64,000 nt of DNA from Mesostigma viride (lineage: Eukaryota; Streptophyta; Mesostigmatophyceae; Mesostigmatales; Mesostigmataceae). The stretch spans positions 3,353,836 through 3,417,835 of the forward strand of contig RPFO01000015.1 in NCBI GenBank assembly GCA_009746045.1, read 5' to 3'. Made by a program: the position numbers and the translations under genes. Each line of letters opens with the position of its first letter. Position 1 is the first letter of the stretch. The notes beneath the pieces were generated by a model. It made no database searches. It was not told the DNA's origin and saw only the letters and a list, made by a program, of their open reading frames with translations. Positions 40,671-51,939 of this stretch are shown here, piece after piece.

Positions 40671-43500
40671 CTTAGCAGTATCGATGCGACCCCCTCGGCT
40701 GGGTGCCGCCTCACGACGGGCGCGCCAAGTTGTTCGATACGCTCGTGCGGTCGCGCGAAAAGTGAGCAGACCCTTGAGAAGGGGACCGCCAAGGTACTTA
40801 GTCAGGAAAGCATCGTCCCTGGCTCGGCTAGCTCTTTTTGCGTGCTGGCGATGGCTGCCGTCCGCCGACCATGCTCCTTCGCTGTCGCGACTTCCTGTGC
40901 GTTGTCGTCCGGTTGTGCCGGTTGCGGATGGCGTCCTCAAATTTTGGTCGTGATAAAATGTGCCGGTCATCAGCTTCAAATCTCCGGCTAACAGGCCCAG
41001 GGCGGCAAACGATTTTAGTGGCTGGTGTGCCTGGGGGCTTTGTACACGCGTCCACCGCAGGTGTGGCGGGTATGAAATGGAAGCGACCGTCCGTACAAAA
41101 TGAAAGTCAGACGGGACATATCGCAAACGGAAGCGACGTTCCGTACAGAAAGTAAGTAAGGCGGGAAACGGAAGTGACGGAACTGACCTGACAACTTGGC
41201 GGGATAATGCGATGCGAATCGTGTACCGTCATCTTCGTACGGCCCGCCGAGTTCCAACGCCACAAGCGCGAACTTGCACCTGTCCAAATCGAAGGATGCG
41301 ACGCCGCGCTGCGCGCCCTGGCCAACTAAAGTAACTGTAGCTGGCAGTTGGCACGCAAAACGGGCAGCGGCATTCTGCGCTGGAAAAGTCGTCGCGGTCG
41401 CCCGTCGCGTCGGTGGCGCAAGCCTTTCGATCGGCATCTGCGCAGGCGCCGGTTGAAATTTCCATGACTGCCATCGCCACACTTGCAATTTACTCCCATT
41501 GGTACCGATTGTTCTCATACGTTTTATGGCTGATTGCGTACCTGTCATCGCCATCCTGCATGGCTGGGGGATTGGCGTTAGTATTAGATTCGACGTAGTT
41601 GACGTTAACAGTATACGTAATTAAATTACTGGCCGGCGGCACAATGTACGTTGGCGCCGGTACGTACGTAGCGCCAGCGCCACCCAGTACGTCGTTGACC
41701 TAAAGCGATTTTGCCACCGAATGTCGTGACGAGATCATCCTATCATGGTGAAAAACGCGCCTTGTTCCAGGGATCGATTAGTGGCAGTTGATTAGTCATG
41801 GCCGATTAGCGTCGCAAGGCTTGCAAATTCGAGAATGAAGTGCGCACGTCTTATGCATGCGTCGTTGCTGTCCCGCAATGCAGGCGTTTGAATCTCATTA
41901 GGTCGAAACTCGAAAGTCCACTGACGACTGAGGTTACATTGACATTAAGTCCTGCTAATGTTACTAGCAGGGGCGCCACTCTTTAATGCACACGTGATTT
42001 TATCAAGAGTGACAGCGATCTTATTTATGCGCAATATTTAGCGGCATACGTAAGCCACGGAGAAGCCTCGCTTGTGGTCGATGCATGCGGCATGGGATGT
42101 TATGGCATATTTCAGTTGTCCAGCTCAAGAGATTGAGGAAATGTATTTATTTTTCACCTCTGTCTTCCAAGCAGTCATTGACATTGAAAAGTTCACTCGA
42201 GGGGCGTGCACCAATTTATTTACCTCGTTTTCAACTTGTTTATTGTAAGTCTGACAGCGGCTCTTGGGCGTGTGGCAGTCGCTGGGCGGTTGGAGTCACA
42301 CAAGCACTTCTGAAGAAATTTTTTCACCCCAATGTTACGTGCGACTTGTTCTCAATTAACCAGGCGTATAATTAATGCATATCTGAACGTCACGTATTCA
42401 GCGCAACGGGCGCAGCATCACGCGGTATCCAGCGGGCTTGTCTTGTCAATGATTTTTTTCATGGGCGATGTGCCATGAGTGCTCTTTACAACCCTGCCTT
42501 TTTCTTTGAAGCCAGTACTACGTCATCCATGAATGGTCATGAATCGACGCGCGCGGTTTGTTCGTGATTCCTGAACGCATGATGGTGATTCTTGTGATTG
42601 GCCAATGCTTATGTCGATTAGCCAGATGGAGGAGGCTGTCAATTATCTAGTAACCGGCGCGCGGTACTGTAATGGGGGGCTGCGGAGCACCAACCTTTAT
42701 GATGATACTGCGCTGGTTGTCTCATTGATACTCCCGGGAGGCAGAATCTATCCGGCCTACTGGAATCTATCTAGCTGTCCTTTGTACACGTCCAATTATG
42801 TCTAGTGTGGCGGGGCCCCGGCCAGCCCAGTCGCGGCCGGCCGCAGGGAGAGCTGCGCGTGCCTTCACGACCGGAAGGCGGTGTGTGGTCTCTACCGCCT
42901 ATTCCCAGGTGGCCCACCTTGTCTTGCATCTCCATACAAAGGGGAGGCTAATGCCCCCCGTAGTCTGCACTCAGTTGATCGCGAAATTAGTGTATGTGGG
43001 CCCTGCCGCGGCGCTTGGCGGGCTTTGGACTGGGCCTCCCCATGCGAAGCCGAGCTGCCGGCCAGCCCCTGGCACCAGACCAGAGGCCTGCACCGGCGAG
43101 GGCGCCCCAGGAGTCCTTGTCGAGATAGGTGAAGAGCAGTGAGTCACATGCACGTACAGCAATAATCGGCTGTCCAACGTGATGTTGATGAAAGCGCAGT
43201 CACCGCCTCTAGCTACTTGCCGGGCTGCCAGCTGCATGTGAAGCTGCATGGCAGGCATGACATGCAATCCGTAGCGCGTACTATGAGAACCGCGTGCATG
43301 TAAACCACGCCCTGCATGCATGTGCAGGCCTTACAATCTGGATCCAAACATCACTAGAAGATACACTTTCTGGATGCTTTGATTGGCTGCAATAATGAAT
43401 GTTTATATTGCTTTTGTTTTTAAGTGAGACAACTACTACTTTATAATTCTTTAATTGATGAATTTATATAGATCTTTGCATGGTAAATTAATTTATTAAA
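40671..43500. other. upstream region of the TDBD/PHD gene; no gene supported
   Basis: Presumed promoter side of the minus-strand gene. Bases 41060-41180 have a loosely repeated motif (GGAAGCGACNNTCCGTAC, then GAAAGT) that might be a binding-site cluster. A dispersed-repeat fragment is at 42709-42725. Other frames, including 42798-43142, show no domain. Confidence 0.4.
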
Positions 43501-43521
43501 CTCGTGCTCCCGTTGGGAAGC
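43490..43521 (-). mobile_element. tail of a LINE A/B-type insertion, almost fully truncated
   Basis: On the minus strand: CTTCC, loop CAAC, GGGAG (plus-strand 43507-43520) followed by GAGTTTAATAAATTAATT. It is the family A/B 3' end with one G-U-type change in the stem. Little LINE body follows, so it is a very short insertion or a remnant. Confidence 0.55.
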
Positions 43522-43959
43522 CACAACGGTATGCTGCATTCTTTGACCCCAAGACCAGGCGAGCAAGTCGCGCCGCTCGCTTGGAGGGTACCATATTATG
43601 CGCGTTGAAAAGTACTATGTTATCTCACGCCGCACACGGGGGTGTCACCCCGCCAGCCTCTCCCCAGCCCCCTGCCGGTACCGCGGGTCCCCAGAGTTGA
43701 ATAGCGCCAGCATCCTGGGCACGATGTTGGCCAATCAGTAATTGGCCGATAAAAAGTAATAACTAATTAAACTCGTGCTCCCGTTGGGGAGTCACGGAGC
43801 ATTAACCCTGATGGATGGATGGATGGATAGGGACACGCAATCCTACGGGTCTAAGCTCTCTACAAAACAATCCTACTCTATCTACGGTGCCCGCAACCCT
43901 AGGGGTTTTGTCTAGCATGCTTCCCACGTGTGCAAACGCGCGGCTTCCCCAGAGGGTGG

Positions 43960-46915
43960 TCGTTGTCCTCTATGAGACTATGACCTGAGCCCACTTGGCC
44001 TTGTCCATCATCTTTTTCCACATCACGGAGAGGCCTAGGCCCCCCATGTCCTGTACGAGCTGCTCTTTGAAGGTGCGGGCCTTGCAGCGTCTAACCTGGC
44101 TGGGCCCGGCCCACGTGAGGAGGTGCCTGCATGCCCGGCTGAGCGGGGCGCAGCCCTGCGGAGGGGCCACGTGAGGTGTCTACCTGGTTGGTGCGAGCTA
44201 CGTGCCCTACTAACTGCAGGCGCCGCTGCTTGATGATGGTGCTGACCAGTGATAACTGGCATGCCTAGGTACAAGTCCTCCTGGCGGGCATGAGCAGCGT
44301 ATCCCACACGGAAAATTGAACGCAGCATGTTAGTGATCGCGCCGTCCAGCTTGTTGACAAGGTCGGCTGTGAGGGTCCACGTCTCGGCCCCGTACGTAAG
44401 AACAGGAAGGACCAGGACCTTAAACAGGTCCTGTTTCTCTAGCTTGTCCAAGGGCTTGCGCCACAGGGCCCGGGTATTGGCGTAAAGCGTGCCAGGCGAG
44501 GGAGATACGGTGGTCCACGTCGGCCTTGCAGCTGGGGAGTAAGCTACCCAGCAACTTGACGTGGTCTCGATACATGACTCGAGAGCCATCATGGAGAAAG
44601 AGGTCGGGCGGTGGCTGAGTGAGCCCAACCACCAGGGCCTCGGGATTCTTGCGGACCTCCAGCCCCACCACTCGGGCCTCGATTAAGCGAGGCAGTCAAG
44701 CCACGTCTGCACGTGCTCAGTGTCCTCGAAGAGGGAGGTACGTGTCGTCTGCATAGATGATGTCCGCTAGCCGAATATCCGTGTCCGCCCCACCATGCCA
44801 GAAATGGTTGGCGACCTTCACCCCTGGTTCCCTACCCACAATGCGAGCAAACCGCTTGCGCGCCTGAATCATTACGTATTTGACCACAATAATGAACAGG
44901 TATGGCGAGAGCGCGCAGCCCTGCCACACGCCCTTCTGTAAAGGGCATGGTGGAGTGGACCCGTAGGATTAGTGCGCACCGAGGTGGTGGACCCTTCATA
45001 CAGGTTGCGGATGGCAGCAGTACCTTAGGGGGAGGGGGATCCGGAACAGAGCGAGGATGTCCCACAGCGTAGCCCAGAAAACCGAATCGAAGGCTTTGTC
45101 CCGCCAGCACAAGGTGCAGAGGGGACTCAACAGGCTGGAGGGCGGAGGCGGTGCAGTTCTTCCACGAGGCGGCGGCAAGTAGCGAAGAGCGCATGTACTG
45201 TGTTGCGGCCTGGACGGAAGCCGAGCTGAGTCTCGCTGAGGTGGCCGTCCAGGGCAGTGCGCAGGCGGTTCAGGATGTCAGATCCGCATGAGAAGCTTGA
45301 GGGGGGCAGAGGGGGGATGCACACCCCTCTGTAGTTGCTGGGGTCAGCGGGCGACCCCTTGTTTTTGTACAGCATCGTGCGAAACATGTGTTGCCAGGCC
45401 GCTGGGGCCGGTTGCGACGACAGCAAAATGCGATAGCAGATGTCCCGGAAGAGCTGCATGACGCCAATGTCCTCAAACTCGGCTGCGAGTTTCACAAGTC
45501 ACCGCTGCCGGAATCTCGTCGGAGCCTGTGGCCGCATCGAAACGCAGGTGCTGGATCGACCGCCTCCATGACCTCGCGGGAGGTGAAAAGAGGCATGGCT
45601 GACGGGTCGCCGAGCGGGCCGGTCAGCGGGGGGACTAGGTAGTCCGCCGCTGACCCAGGCGGGGCCGGGGGCCCTGCTGGGCCGCCTGCCAGGGCGGCCT
45701 GGCAGGCGGCGGCGGCTGGAAGCAGGGGCGGGGGTGGCACAGCCGTCCCCAACAAGACGTCTGCAGTGGCCGCGGTCCAGGCGCGGAACCGCTTTGCCGG
45801 TGCCCCGGGTACATCGTGGCGGTGGGGTCGGCCGAGGCCGTCCGGGTGATCGAGGCGCTTGTACTAGAACCAGGAGTTATATACAACGATTCCGTAAGGA
45901 GGCGCTTAGTATCGATTCCGTAAGGAATCGTTGTATATAACTCCAGGGCCCCTTGCCGTCATTCTTATGCTGGCAGGTGCGCAGGTGACCTTGACCATCT
46001 GCTGAGTGTCGGCCTTCTCCGCTTGCTCGTAGGTGACCCGCAGAGCCGCTTGCAGGCCAGGCTTGGCGGTCGGGTCCCTGTTGCGGCGGAGCATCTGCAT
46101 GCCTGGCTGCGACCACTGTCGGTGCTTGGCGGTGGACAGCGAGCCATGTCGGCGCGGAGGCAAGGAGGGGAGGGTGCGGGCAGCCAGGCGGTACTTGGCA
46201 GCGATACCGCGTAGGACCACTGAAAAGTCACCTGGGGGTGGAATGGCGTGTAACTGCCGTCGACTGCCCCTGGCGTTGAAGACTGCCAGGAGTTCGTCCC
46301 GGTGCGTCATAGCGGACTCCTCTGCTGACATCTTGTCGGCATCCTTTGAGTACCCTCCGGAGCACCTTGAGATCGGGCTGTGGCGCCAGTTGTTGCGCCG
46401 GTTTCACGCTTGGAAACCGCAATCTGATGCGCGAGAGCACATGATGGGCGGTGGTCAGAATCCACCGTGCTGACAGAATCTTGCAGCACGCGAGCGTCAA
46501 CAACAGAGGGGCAGGCTGAGCCTGGCATACACGCAGACATAGTCAAGGCAGACCACCCAATCCAACGGCCCAAAAAAGGTGGCAAGCTGCTGGGCGGGGA
46601 GTGCAAAAGAAGCATTGCATGCAACCAGCGCAGATTCTGCCAACAGATCCGCAAAAAAATCTGTGTTACCGTTGGCCGTCGTGTTCCAGGGGGCGTAGTC
46701 TGAGCGCCGTCGGTGCCGACTGGCCAGCAGCGTGGCGTTGGCGTCGAGCAGCATGACCAGGAAGTGCCGGGCTGGGGTGCTGGCCTCCTCCACCTTCAGT
46801 TCGCTGAAGAAGGCGGCCCGTTCCGCCTGGTCTCGACCCGCATGTGGCGTATAGCCCACGACAACGGTGAGCCGTGAGAATGCCCTTCAGTGGCAGCAAA
46901 AGTGGCCATCACTGC
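43960..46915 (-). pseudogene. LINE B ORF2: endonuclease C-terminal half, reverse transcriptase, C-terminus
   Basis: From 46915 down: VVVGYTPHAGRDQAERAAFF, TPARHFLVMLLDANATL, VVCLDYVCVY and VDSDHRPSCALA (endonuclease); a linker with MQMLRRNRDPTAKPGLQAAL; then the RT with FRDICYRILLSSQPAPAAWQ, LYKNKGSPADPSNYRGV, LGFRPGRNTVHALF, an altered motif A region (DKAFDSVFWATLWDILALF), CALSPYLFIIVVKYVM, LADIIYADDT (motif C) and YGAETWTLTADLVNKL. About seven frameshifts separate the pieces. It is close in sequence to family A at 1.4-2.4 kb and gives the reference length used to test the CACTA target duplication in LINE C. Confidence 0.8.
45875..45942. mobile_element. 68-bp foldback element with 5-bp target duplication
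   Basis: Arms AGTTATATACAACGATTCC at both ends in inverted orientation, with GTAAGGA partly repeated inside, flanked by CCAGG (45870-45874 and 45943-45947). It interrupts LINE B between endonuclease and RT. One of the smallest elements here with a clear duplication; the mobilising enzyme is unknown. Confidence 0.8.
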
Positions 46916-46919
46916 ACTA

Positions 46920-48700
46920 GCACACCATCACGGGGATCTCAGCATGATGAACTGGAGGTGGGCTGATGCTGCCGGTGAGCACAGGATCAAGGAGACAACC
47001 AGCGCAGGCCAGAAATCGGGAGAATCCGGACCATGGTAGCTCGAGCCTGCCGTTATCTTGTCCGCGTGTTCGAGTCGTTCAGGATGATGAAGATCCGTGT
47101 TGGTTCGTACGGCACCTCGGGTATGAAAATACGCCGTATTCCACGGTACTGACGCTTTCGACCGCGTACGCCGCACGATTTTCACTGTTTTTCACTTTGG
47201 ACTTAGCCGATTTTGGAGGTCGCGGACGTGTCACGCGGTAGGGAGAGGCCCAGACCTGTCAGTGGTACTGAAATTGCTGAAATTGCAGCGAGTGCATATC
47301 TACTTGCTAGTACACGCGTGACGGTGTGCCTTTCTACATTTTTTGACAGGATTTTTTATTGCGCGGGAGAAAAGCTGTAAGGGGACAGACAGCATATGCA
47401 TGGCAGAATCATAAGGTTTAGGGACGGGTGCACTTCCAGAAAGACGCAGATGAGTGAAGACGCAATTAAAGCAAATAGAGGGTGCCGGGTCCGCCGGTTC
47501 ATGTATTGTGCGCTAGGCAATCCTAAAAGAGGCGACCATGCCTAGAGTTCCAGTCGTCAAAAGGGGAGAGGAGTATCAATACCTCCACCTGATTGACGAG
47601 GTGGAAAAGACCGTGAGTGGGGAAGACGTGGTAGTCGGCCAGAGGTGGCCAGGCGTGCAAGCTGTGCGATTACAAGTTCGGCAGGCCTGGCAACTTTAGC
47701 AAGGATCGCGCTGTCGGCCATCTCGGCCACATCCCCAACAAGGGAGCCACATTTTGCCAGCAGTCTAGGAATGTAGAAGGCCTGATCGGGAGGCTTCAGG
47801 CGGCTGAGGCAGCCCGGTTGGAAAAGAAGGAGCAAAAGGCAGTGTGACACTCGGTGCCCGCGTTGCCAAGGCCCTTCTGCCTGCCGCTGCCCCGGGTGCT
47901 GGCCCTTGTGGCTCTGGCAAGGCAGTGCAGAAGACAATTCCACAGTGCTTTTCCAATGCGCAGCTCCAGGAAGTCCGCCTTGCCCAGGCCTCTTTCTTTT
48001 ACGAGAATGGCATTCCGTTTCACGTCGCCGCCAGCGCCTCTTACAAGAACATGATCGCGGCAGTGGCAAAGTATGGACCTGCCGCAGCAGTGAAGGTCAA
48101 TTCTGGGTTCATTGCCAATTATTTTATTTTTTAGGGATTCGTGGCATGCACTTGTTGTCATTGTGCAGCGAAGCTGCCATCTATAGTGCTATGACATCCT
48201 CGGCATCGAGGCTGCCAGAGCTCTGGGTGCATTACACCATTCAATAATGTATTATGTTGTCAATGACGCATTGTAATAAAAGAGACCGGTGTTAGATGGT
48301 CAATAGTTTGCATGTCCACAATATACAAATGTACTTGAAGGATGTATTGCAATATCGATCTAAGTGTGGCAGGTGGCAAGTCACCGCCATTATGCTCATT
48401 AATGAATAGCAGAGAGCATAGTACATAGTAACATTTGTTGGCTGCAGGGCCACACATCCTTAGAATACCCCGTACTTTGATCCTTGGCCTCAATAATACC
48501 CCGTACTTTTTTACCACAATTCAAAAATACCCCGTATGCCGTACTGCGTATTTTTTCGCGTATTTTTGACCCCTCGCAAAAATACCTGTATTTTTACAGT
48601 ACGCAAGGGTTTTACCGAGTACCCCGTACTGCCGTACAGACCAACACGGATGAAGATGAATGGTGATGGAAATGTGTATCCTTGTGCATTGAAATTATGG
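46920..48700. mobile_element. insertion in LINE B containing a hAT-like remnant
   Basis: The LINE endonuclease is broken between about 46915 and 48705. Within the insert, 47093-47114 and 48630-48651 are imperfect 22-bp inverted repeats (ATCCGTGTTGGT, then GTACGGCA), and TACCCCGTAC-type short repeats cluster at 48470-48640. Upstream, 46992-47060 carries a dispersed repeat also seen at 34489, 37197 and 42709. The insert may therefore be composite. I could not fix an 8-bp hAT target duplication. Confidence 0.55.
47538..48135 (+). pseudogene. hAT-type transposase N-terminal fragment (BED zinc finger)
   Basis: From ATG 47538 (MPRVPVVKRGEEYQYLHLID) a frameshift near 47650 leads to CKLCDYKFGRPGNFSKDRAV, then GHLGHIPNKGATFC, a BED-like C-x2-C ... 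H-x4-H ... C pattern. Further frameshifts lead to NAQLQEVRLAQASFFYENGI and PFHVAASASYKNMIAAVAKY, the segment found just before the catalytic domain in plant hAT / DUF659-type proteins. The catalytic domain is absent. It is probably a non-autonomous derivative. Confidence 0.6.
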
Positions 48701-49035
48701 CTGGCTTACGTGTAGAGCGACTAGATGACCTAGACGGTGGGGCCGGAAACAGCATGCTAGTGATCAGGGCGTGTGTTTCGATCAGGATGCCCACACCACC
48801 TTGGCCCGGCGCGGCGCCTCCACCGTCATAGTGGAAGTGCCAGCCGGCCTGCGTGGAGGTCGCCGACCATAAGCCCGTTGACCCCTTGCTGTGGGTCGAC
48901 GGTGCGCCGATGCTCCTGAACTCAGAGGACGGCGATCTGGTTGTCGGCACACATGGCGATCAGCTCGTTGAAGCGTTGACGTGCCGGGGTGCCACTCAGC
49001 TGGTAGAACGATCTGCAGAGAGCCGGGTGCGCGCA
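48612..49035 (-). pseudogene. LINE B ORF2: endonuclease N-terminal half
   Basis: On the minus strand: RQRFNELIAMCADNQIAVLS, VQEHRRT (E motif), GWHFHYDGGGAAPGQGGVGI and LFPAPPSRSSSRST, with one frameshift. It is homologous to LINE C 19140-19400. It joins, across the insertion, to the frame starting at 46915. Confidence 0.75.
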
Positions 49036-50914
49036 TGCAATACCAAGAATGGGCCGTTGCCCTATTACTAGCGGGGCCTGGGTGGGGTTGGAGGTGGGGG
49101 TGGAGAAGGGTAGTGATGGAGGTAGGGGTGGAGGGCCTGCCGAGAGTCGGTACTCTTCCTACGAGGGGGAAGCGTTAGTCGTTGTGTGGGCCATCAAGCA
49201 CTTCAGGCCATATCTCTTTGGGCGGGTGTTCACACTTGTCACTGATCACCAGCCCCTATTGTGGTTGATGACCAGCGACAAACTCACGGGTAAGCTGGCC
49301 CGGTGGGCAATGATCATTCAGGAGTACCACCTGACAATCGTCCATCGGCCAGGTGTGGATCACTCCAACGCGGACGTCCTGTCCAGGTATGCTCTACCAA
49401 CCACTGTTGACAACACCGGTGCGCGGGCCCTAGGGGCCGAGAGCTCGCCTGGGTCTGTGGTTTTTGTTAATGCTGCAGGCTTTGCTGACGCCGACGCCGA
49501 GGCAGACTGGCGCGCAGTCGAGTATACAGTCGCAGACTTCGCGGCAAGCAGCAATGCAGTTCACCCTTCTCCATTCACCGGGCTGCCGCTGGCCTCCTTG
49601 CGTTGGGAGGAAGGTAATTCTCTGTCCTTTGACATTGACAATCCCTTGGCACGATACCTAGCACTCCAGGTGGTGTTGGTTGGCCACCTCACAGTGGACT
49701 GCAACATGGGTGATGTGTGGCTCGATGGGCGTGCATGTGTTGGAGCAGGTCCAAGAGATAGCTCTCACCCCAACCCCTATTGATTGGTCCTCAGCCCAGC
49801 GGGACGCTGAGTTGAATATGTAGGGTGCAATGTTCATAGGGCGGTCACCTACTCATGGGATGCCGGGGTCCTCCACAAAATGCTCGGCAAGCGCACAGTG
49901 GTGGTGCCGCCGCCTCACAAGCGGGTCGCCATCGTCCAGCAAGTCATGAGCGCGGTATGGCCTCCTGGGTGGTAACCGCGCTTTGGCGCTAGTGCGCGCC
50001 TCTTATTGGTGGAACGACATGCGTGCCACAGTCGCGCAGGTCGTTGCTAGCAGTGCGCGCAGTGTGCCCGGGTCAAGGCCAGGTTCAATGTGGACCACGA
50101 TGCAAAAGAATTGATGAGCCTACCCATCAGAAGGCTCTTCTAGGCCGCTGGCACGTAGACTTGTGTGGGCCCTTTGATGAAAGTGCAGATGGCCACAAGT
50201 ATGTCATGGTGTGTGTCGAAAGTTTTAGCAAGTGGGTCGAGCTCATCCCCATTGCTGACAAGCAGGCCGCCACGACCGCCAAGCACTTCGCCGACATCAT
50301 CGCCAGGTTTGGGGCCCCCGCACGCGGAGGTGGTAACCGACCAGGGCGGGGAGTTTCGGGGGGAGTTTCCGGAATTGTTGGATGTGTGTCGCATTGATCA
50401 CCGTCGTACTTCTTGGGAGCATCCTCAGGCCAATGGTTTGGCTGAGAGATGGGTGCAGACTGTCAAGCAGGCTTTGCGCAAGTGGAGCCTGCAATCAGCA
50501 TCATCCAATATGTGGGATCGTGAACTGGCGTGGATAGCCATGGGTTACCGGATGTCACCCCAGGAGTCGCTCGCCTGTTTTTCCCCGTATGTCCTGTTGT
50601 TTGGGCGCGCACCCTTGCTCCCCACGGAGGCGCAGAGTGCACACCCCACCCCTATGGCGTTTGACAATGCCAATCAGTTTCTGGCTGAGGTGACCGCACG
50701 GGCGGCTACCTTCCGCACGGCTATGCCCATCGCCATGCACAACTTGTTCATCGCCCATGCAGCACCGAGATACCCTGCGCTCCGCTCCGCCCCGGGGGGG
50801 CACTTACATGGCCCGTCAGCTGCATTTTCGTCCGGGGCAGTTCGTATTTCTCCGCACGCAGCTGACCGACACTCTTGACGTGACTGCGGGGCCGACCATC
50901 TTGCGGCCGCCGCC
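49036..50914 (+). pseudogene. Gypsy polyprotein remnant: RNase H and integrase
   Basis: RNase H: SRYSSYEGEALVVVWAIKHF, TDHQPLLWL, then IVHRPGVDHSNADVLSRY. The linker region to 49780 stays open and ends in a stop. The integrase zinc part is decayed (RALALVRASYWWNDMRATVA, then ARVKARFNVD in another frame). The catalytic core follows: GRWHVDLCGPFDESADGHKY (first Asp), VESFSKWVELIPIADKQAAT, VVTDQGGEFRGEF (second Asp) and EHPQANGLAERWVQTVKQAL (Glu). The reading shifts frame near 50325 and 50030. Integrase inserts retroelement cDNA; this copy is inactive. Confidence 0.85.
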
Positions 50915-51388
50915 GACTACAATACGCTTCCGCGGACACCTTTTTCAGCGGGGAAAGTGCCCTCGGGCTTACGGGGCAAATTCAGCAAGCGCTGTCAGAA
51001 CTTAGATACTAAATTTTCGTTTTTGGTTCGTACCGTACAGCCAATCATTTTGCGCCCAGATCAAACTGTGATCCATGGGCACTGAACACGAAAATTTCAG
51101 CGGAACGTACGATCCACAAACGCAACTAGAGAAAATTTTCAGTGACGAGACTGTAGTACCGTCTAACCAAGAAAAATGTAGTATAGGACTTCGCTAAAGT
51201 CACGTTCGGAATTTTTCCCCGCAAGATTCCCCCGGATGATTCCCCCCGCTAGGTTCAGGCTCCTGGCTCCAGTCGATGCTCGCCAAATGGCGCAAAACGA
51301 ACCAACAATTGTCAACGGTGCGAATCCTCGGTACAGCTCGGGTAACATTCTCACTCATTTCGCGTCTCCTATGAACCGTATTGTAGTC
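50915..51388. mobile_element. CACTA-type MITE, copy 2 (inverted relative to copy 1)
   Basis: Full-length reverse-complement match to 8474-8952, with ends GACTACAATACG and CGTATTGTAGTC: both terminal bases differ from copy 1 (C to G at each end). A simple 3-bp duplication is not evident at this site (GCC left, GGG right). It splits the Gypsy open region between integrase and the PHD finger. Confidence 0.85.
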
Positions 51389-51481
51389 GGGATCGTCGCC
51401 ATCAAGCCATGGATCTGGGGTTGCCATTTTGGAGGGCGTCGACGGCAGTCGCACCACGGATAACGTAAGCAACCTCAGTCC

Positions 51482-51720
51482 GTGTTCGTTGCCCAACTTA
51501 CATTGCCTGACCTCGCCCCGCACACGGCCAGGCGGGTCAAGGACGCACAGTGTCAGGTTTGCCATCGTGTAGACCAGGGGGATACCATGTTGCTGTGTGA
51601 TCACTGTAATTGTGGGTGGCACATGCACTGCTTGCAGCCAGCCGGCCCTCACCACCGTGCCAGCAGGCCAGTGGTTTTGCCCATTTTGTGTCGCTGCCCG
51701 TTTCGCAACCAGTAGCGACA
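51482..51720 (+). pseudogene. PHD finger at the end of the Gypsy polyprotein
   Basis: CQVCHRVDQGDTMLLCDHCN, then GWHMHCLQPA in one frame and, after a one-base shift near 51640, LTTVPAGQWFCPFC in the next. Together these give the complete C4HC3 pattern of a PHD finger, a reader of histone H3 tails. It follows a short basic segment continuing from the integrase. In a retroelement it could steer integration to particular chromatin. The frameshift and the MITE upstream disable this copy. Confidence 0.75.
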
Positions 51721-51805
51721 CCATTTCCTTAGCCGCTGCATGTGGTGTTGGCACGGTCGCTGGCCATGTGAGGAACCATGAGAGCCAGCGAGGGGGGAAA
51801 TCCTG

Positions 51806-51939
51806 GGACAGGTCCTCACCCACCCCACAGGGCATGCAGTTAAGGCAGGCACGTCAGCTTAGCTCATTTGGGTTTTACCAAAGCTGAGTGGCCAGCAGTC
51901 ATGGTGGCGCCGGAGATTGTGGCACGCAGACGCGACAGC
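51806..51939 (+). repeat. direct repeat, copy 1 (downstream of Gypsy)
   Basis: About 134 bp beginning GGGACAGGTCCTCACCCACC matches 54232-54374, which has a 9-base duplication near its start. It probably belongs to the 3' region or LTR of the Gypsy family. The 2.3 kb between the copies may be an insertion or a second element. Confidence 0.65.

Larger units (their letters stand above)
43768..49035 (-). mobile_element. LINE family B, long copy with internal insertions
   Basis: Minus-strand LINE with the CTCCC-CAAC-GGGAG hairpin at plus-strand 43779-43792 and a short TTAA-type tail. In element order: endonuclease N-terminal half (49035-48705), an insertion of about 1.8 kb (roughly 46920-48700), endonuclease C-terminal half (46915-46300), linker, a 68-bp foldback (45875-45942), reverse transcriptase (45755-44230) and C-terminus. 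It abuts the Gypsy fragment at about 49036. Target duplications of the LINE itself were not found. Confidence 0.8.
49036..51720 (+). mobile_element. Ty3/Gypsy retrotransposon fragment with a PHD finger after integrase
   Basis: Retains the end of reverse transcriptase/RNase H, integrase and a downstream PHD finger; LTRs, gag, protease and most of RT are missing. LINE B adjoins its left end, and MITE copy 2 (50915-51388) is inserted between integrase and PHD. A G-rich tract (49078-49137) interrupts the RNase H start. Confidence 0.8.

Noticed and set aside
42798-43142. 114-residue frame with Ala/Pro-rich sequence
   Set aside because: GC-rich chance frame without domain, with a competing frame of similar length.
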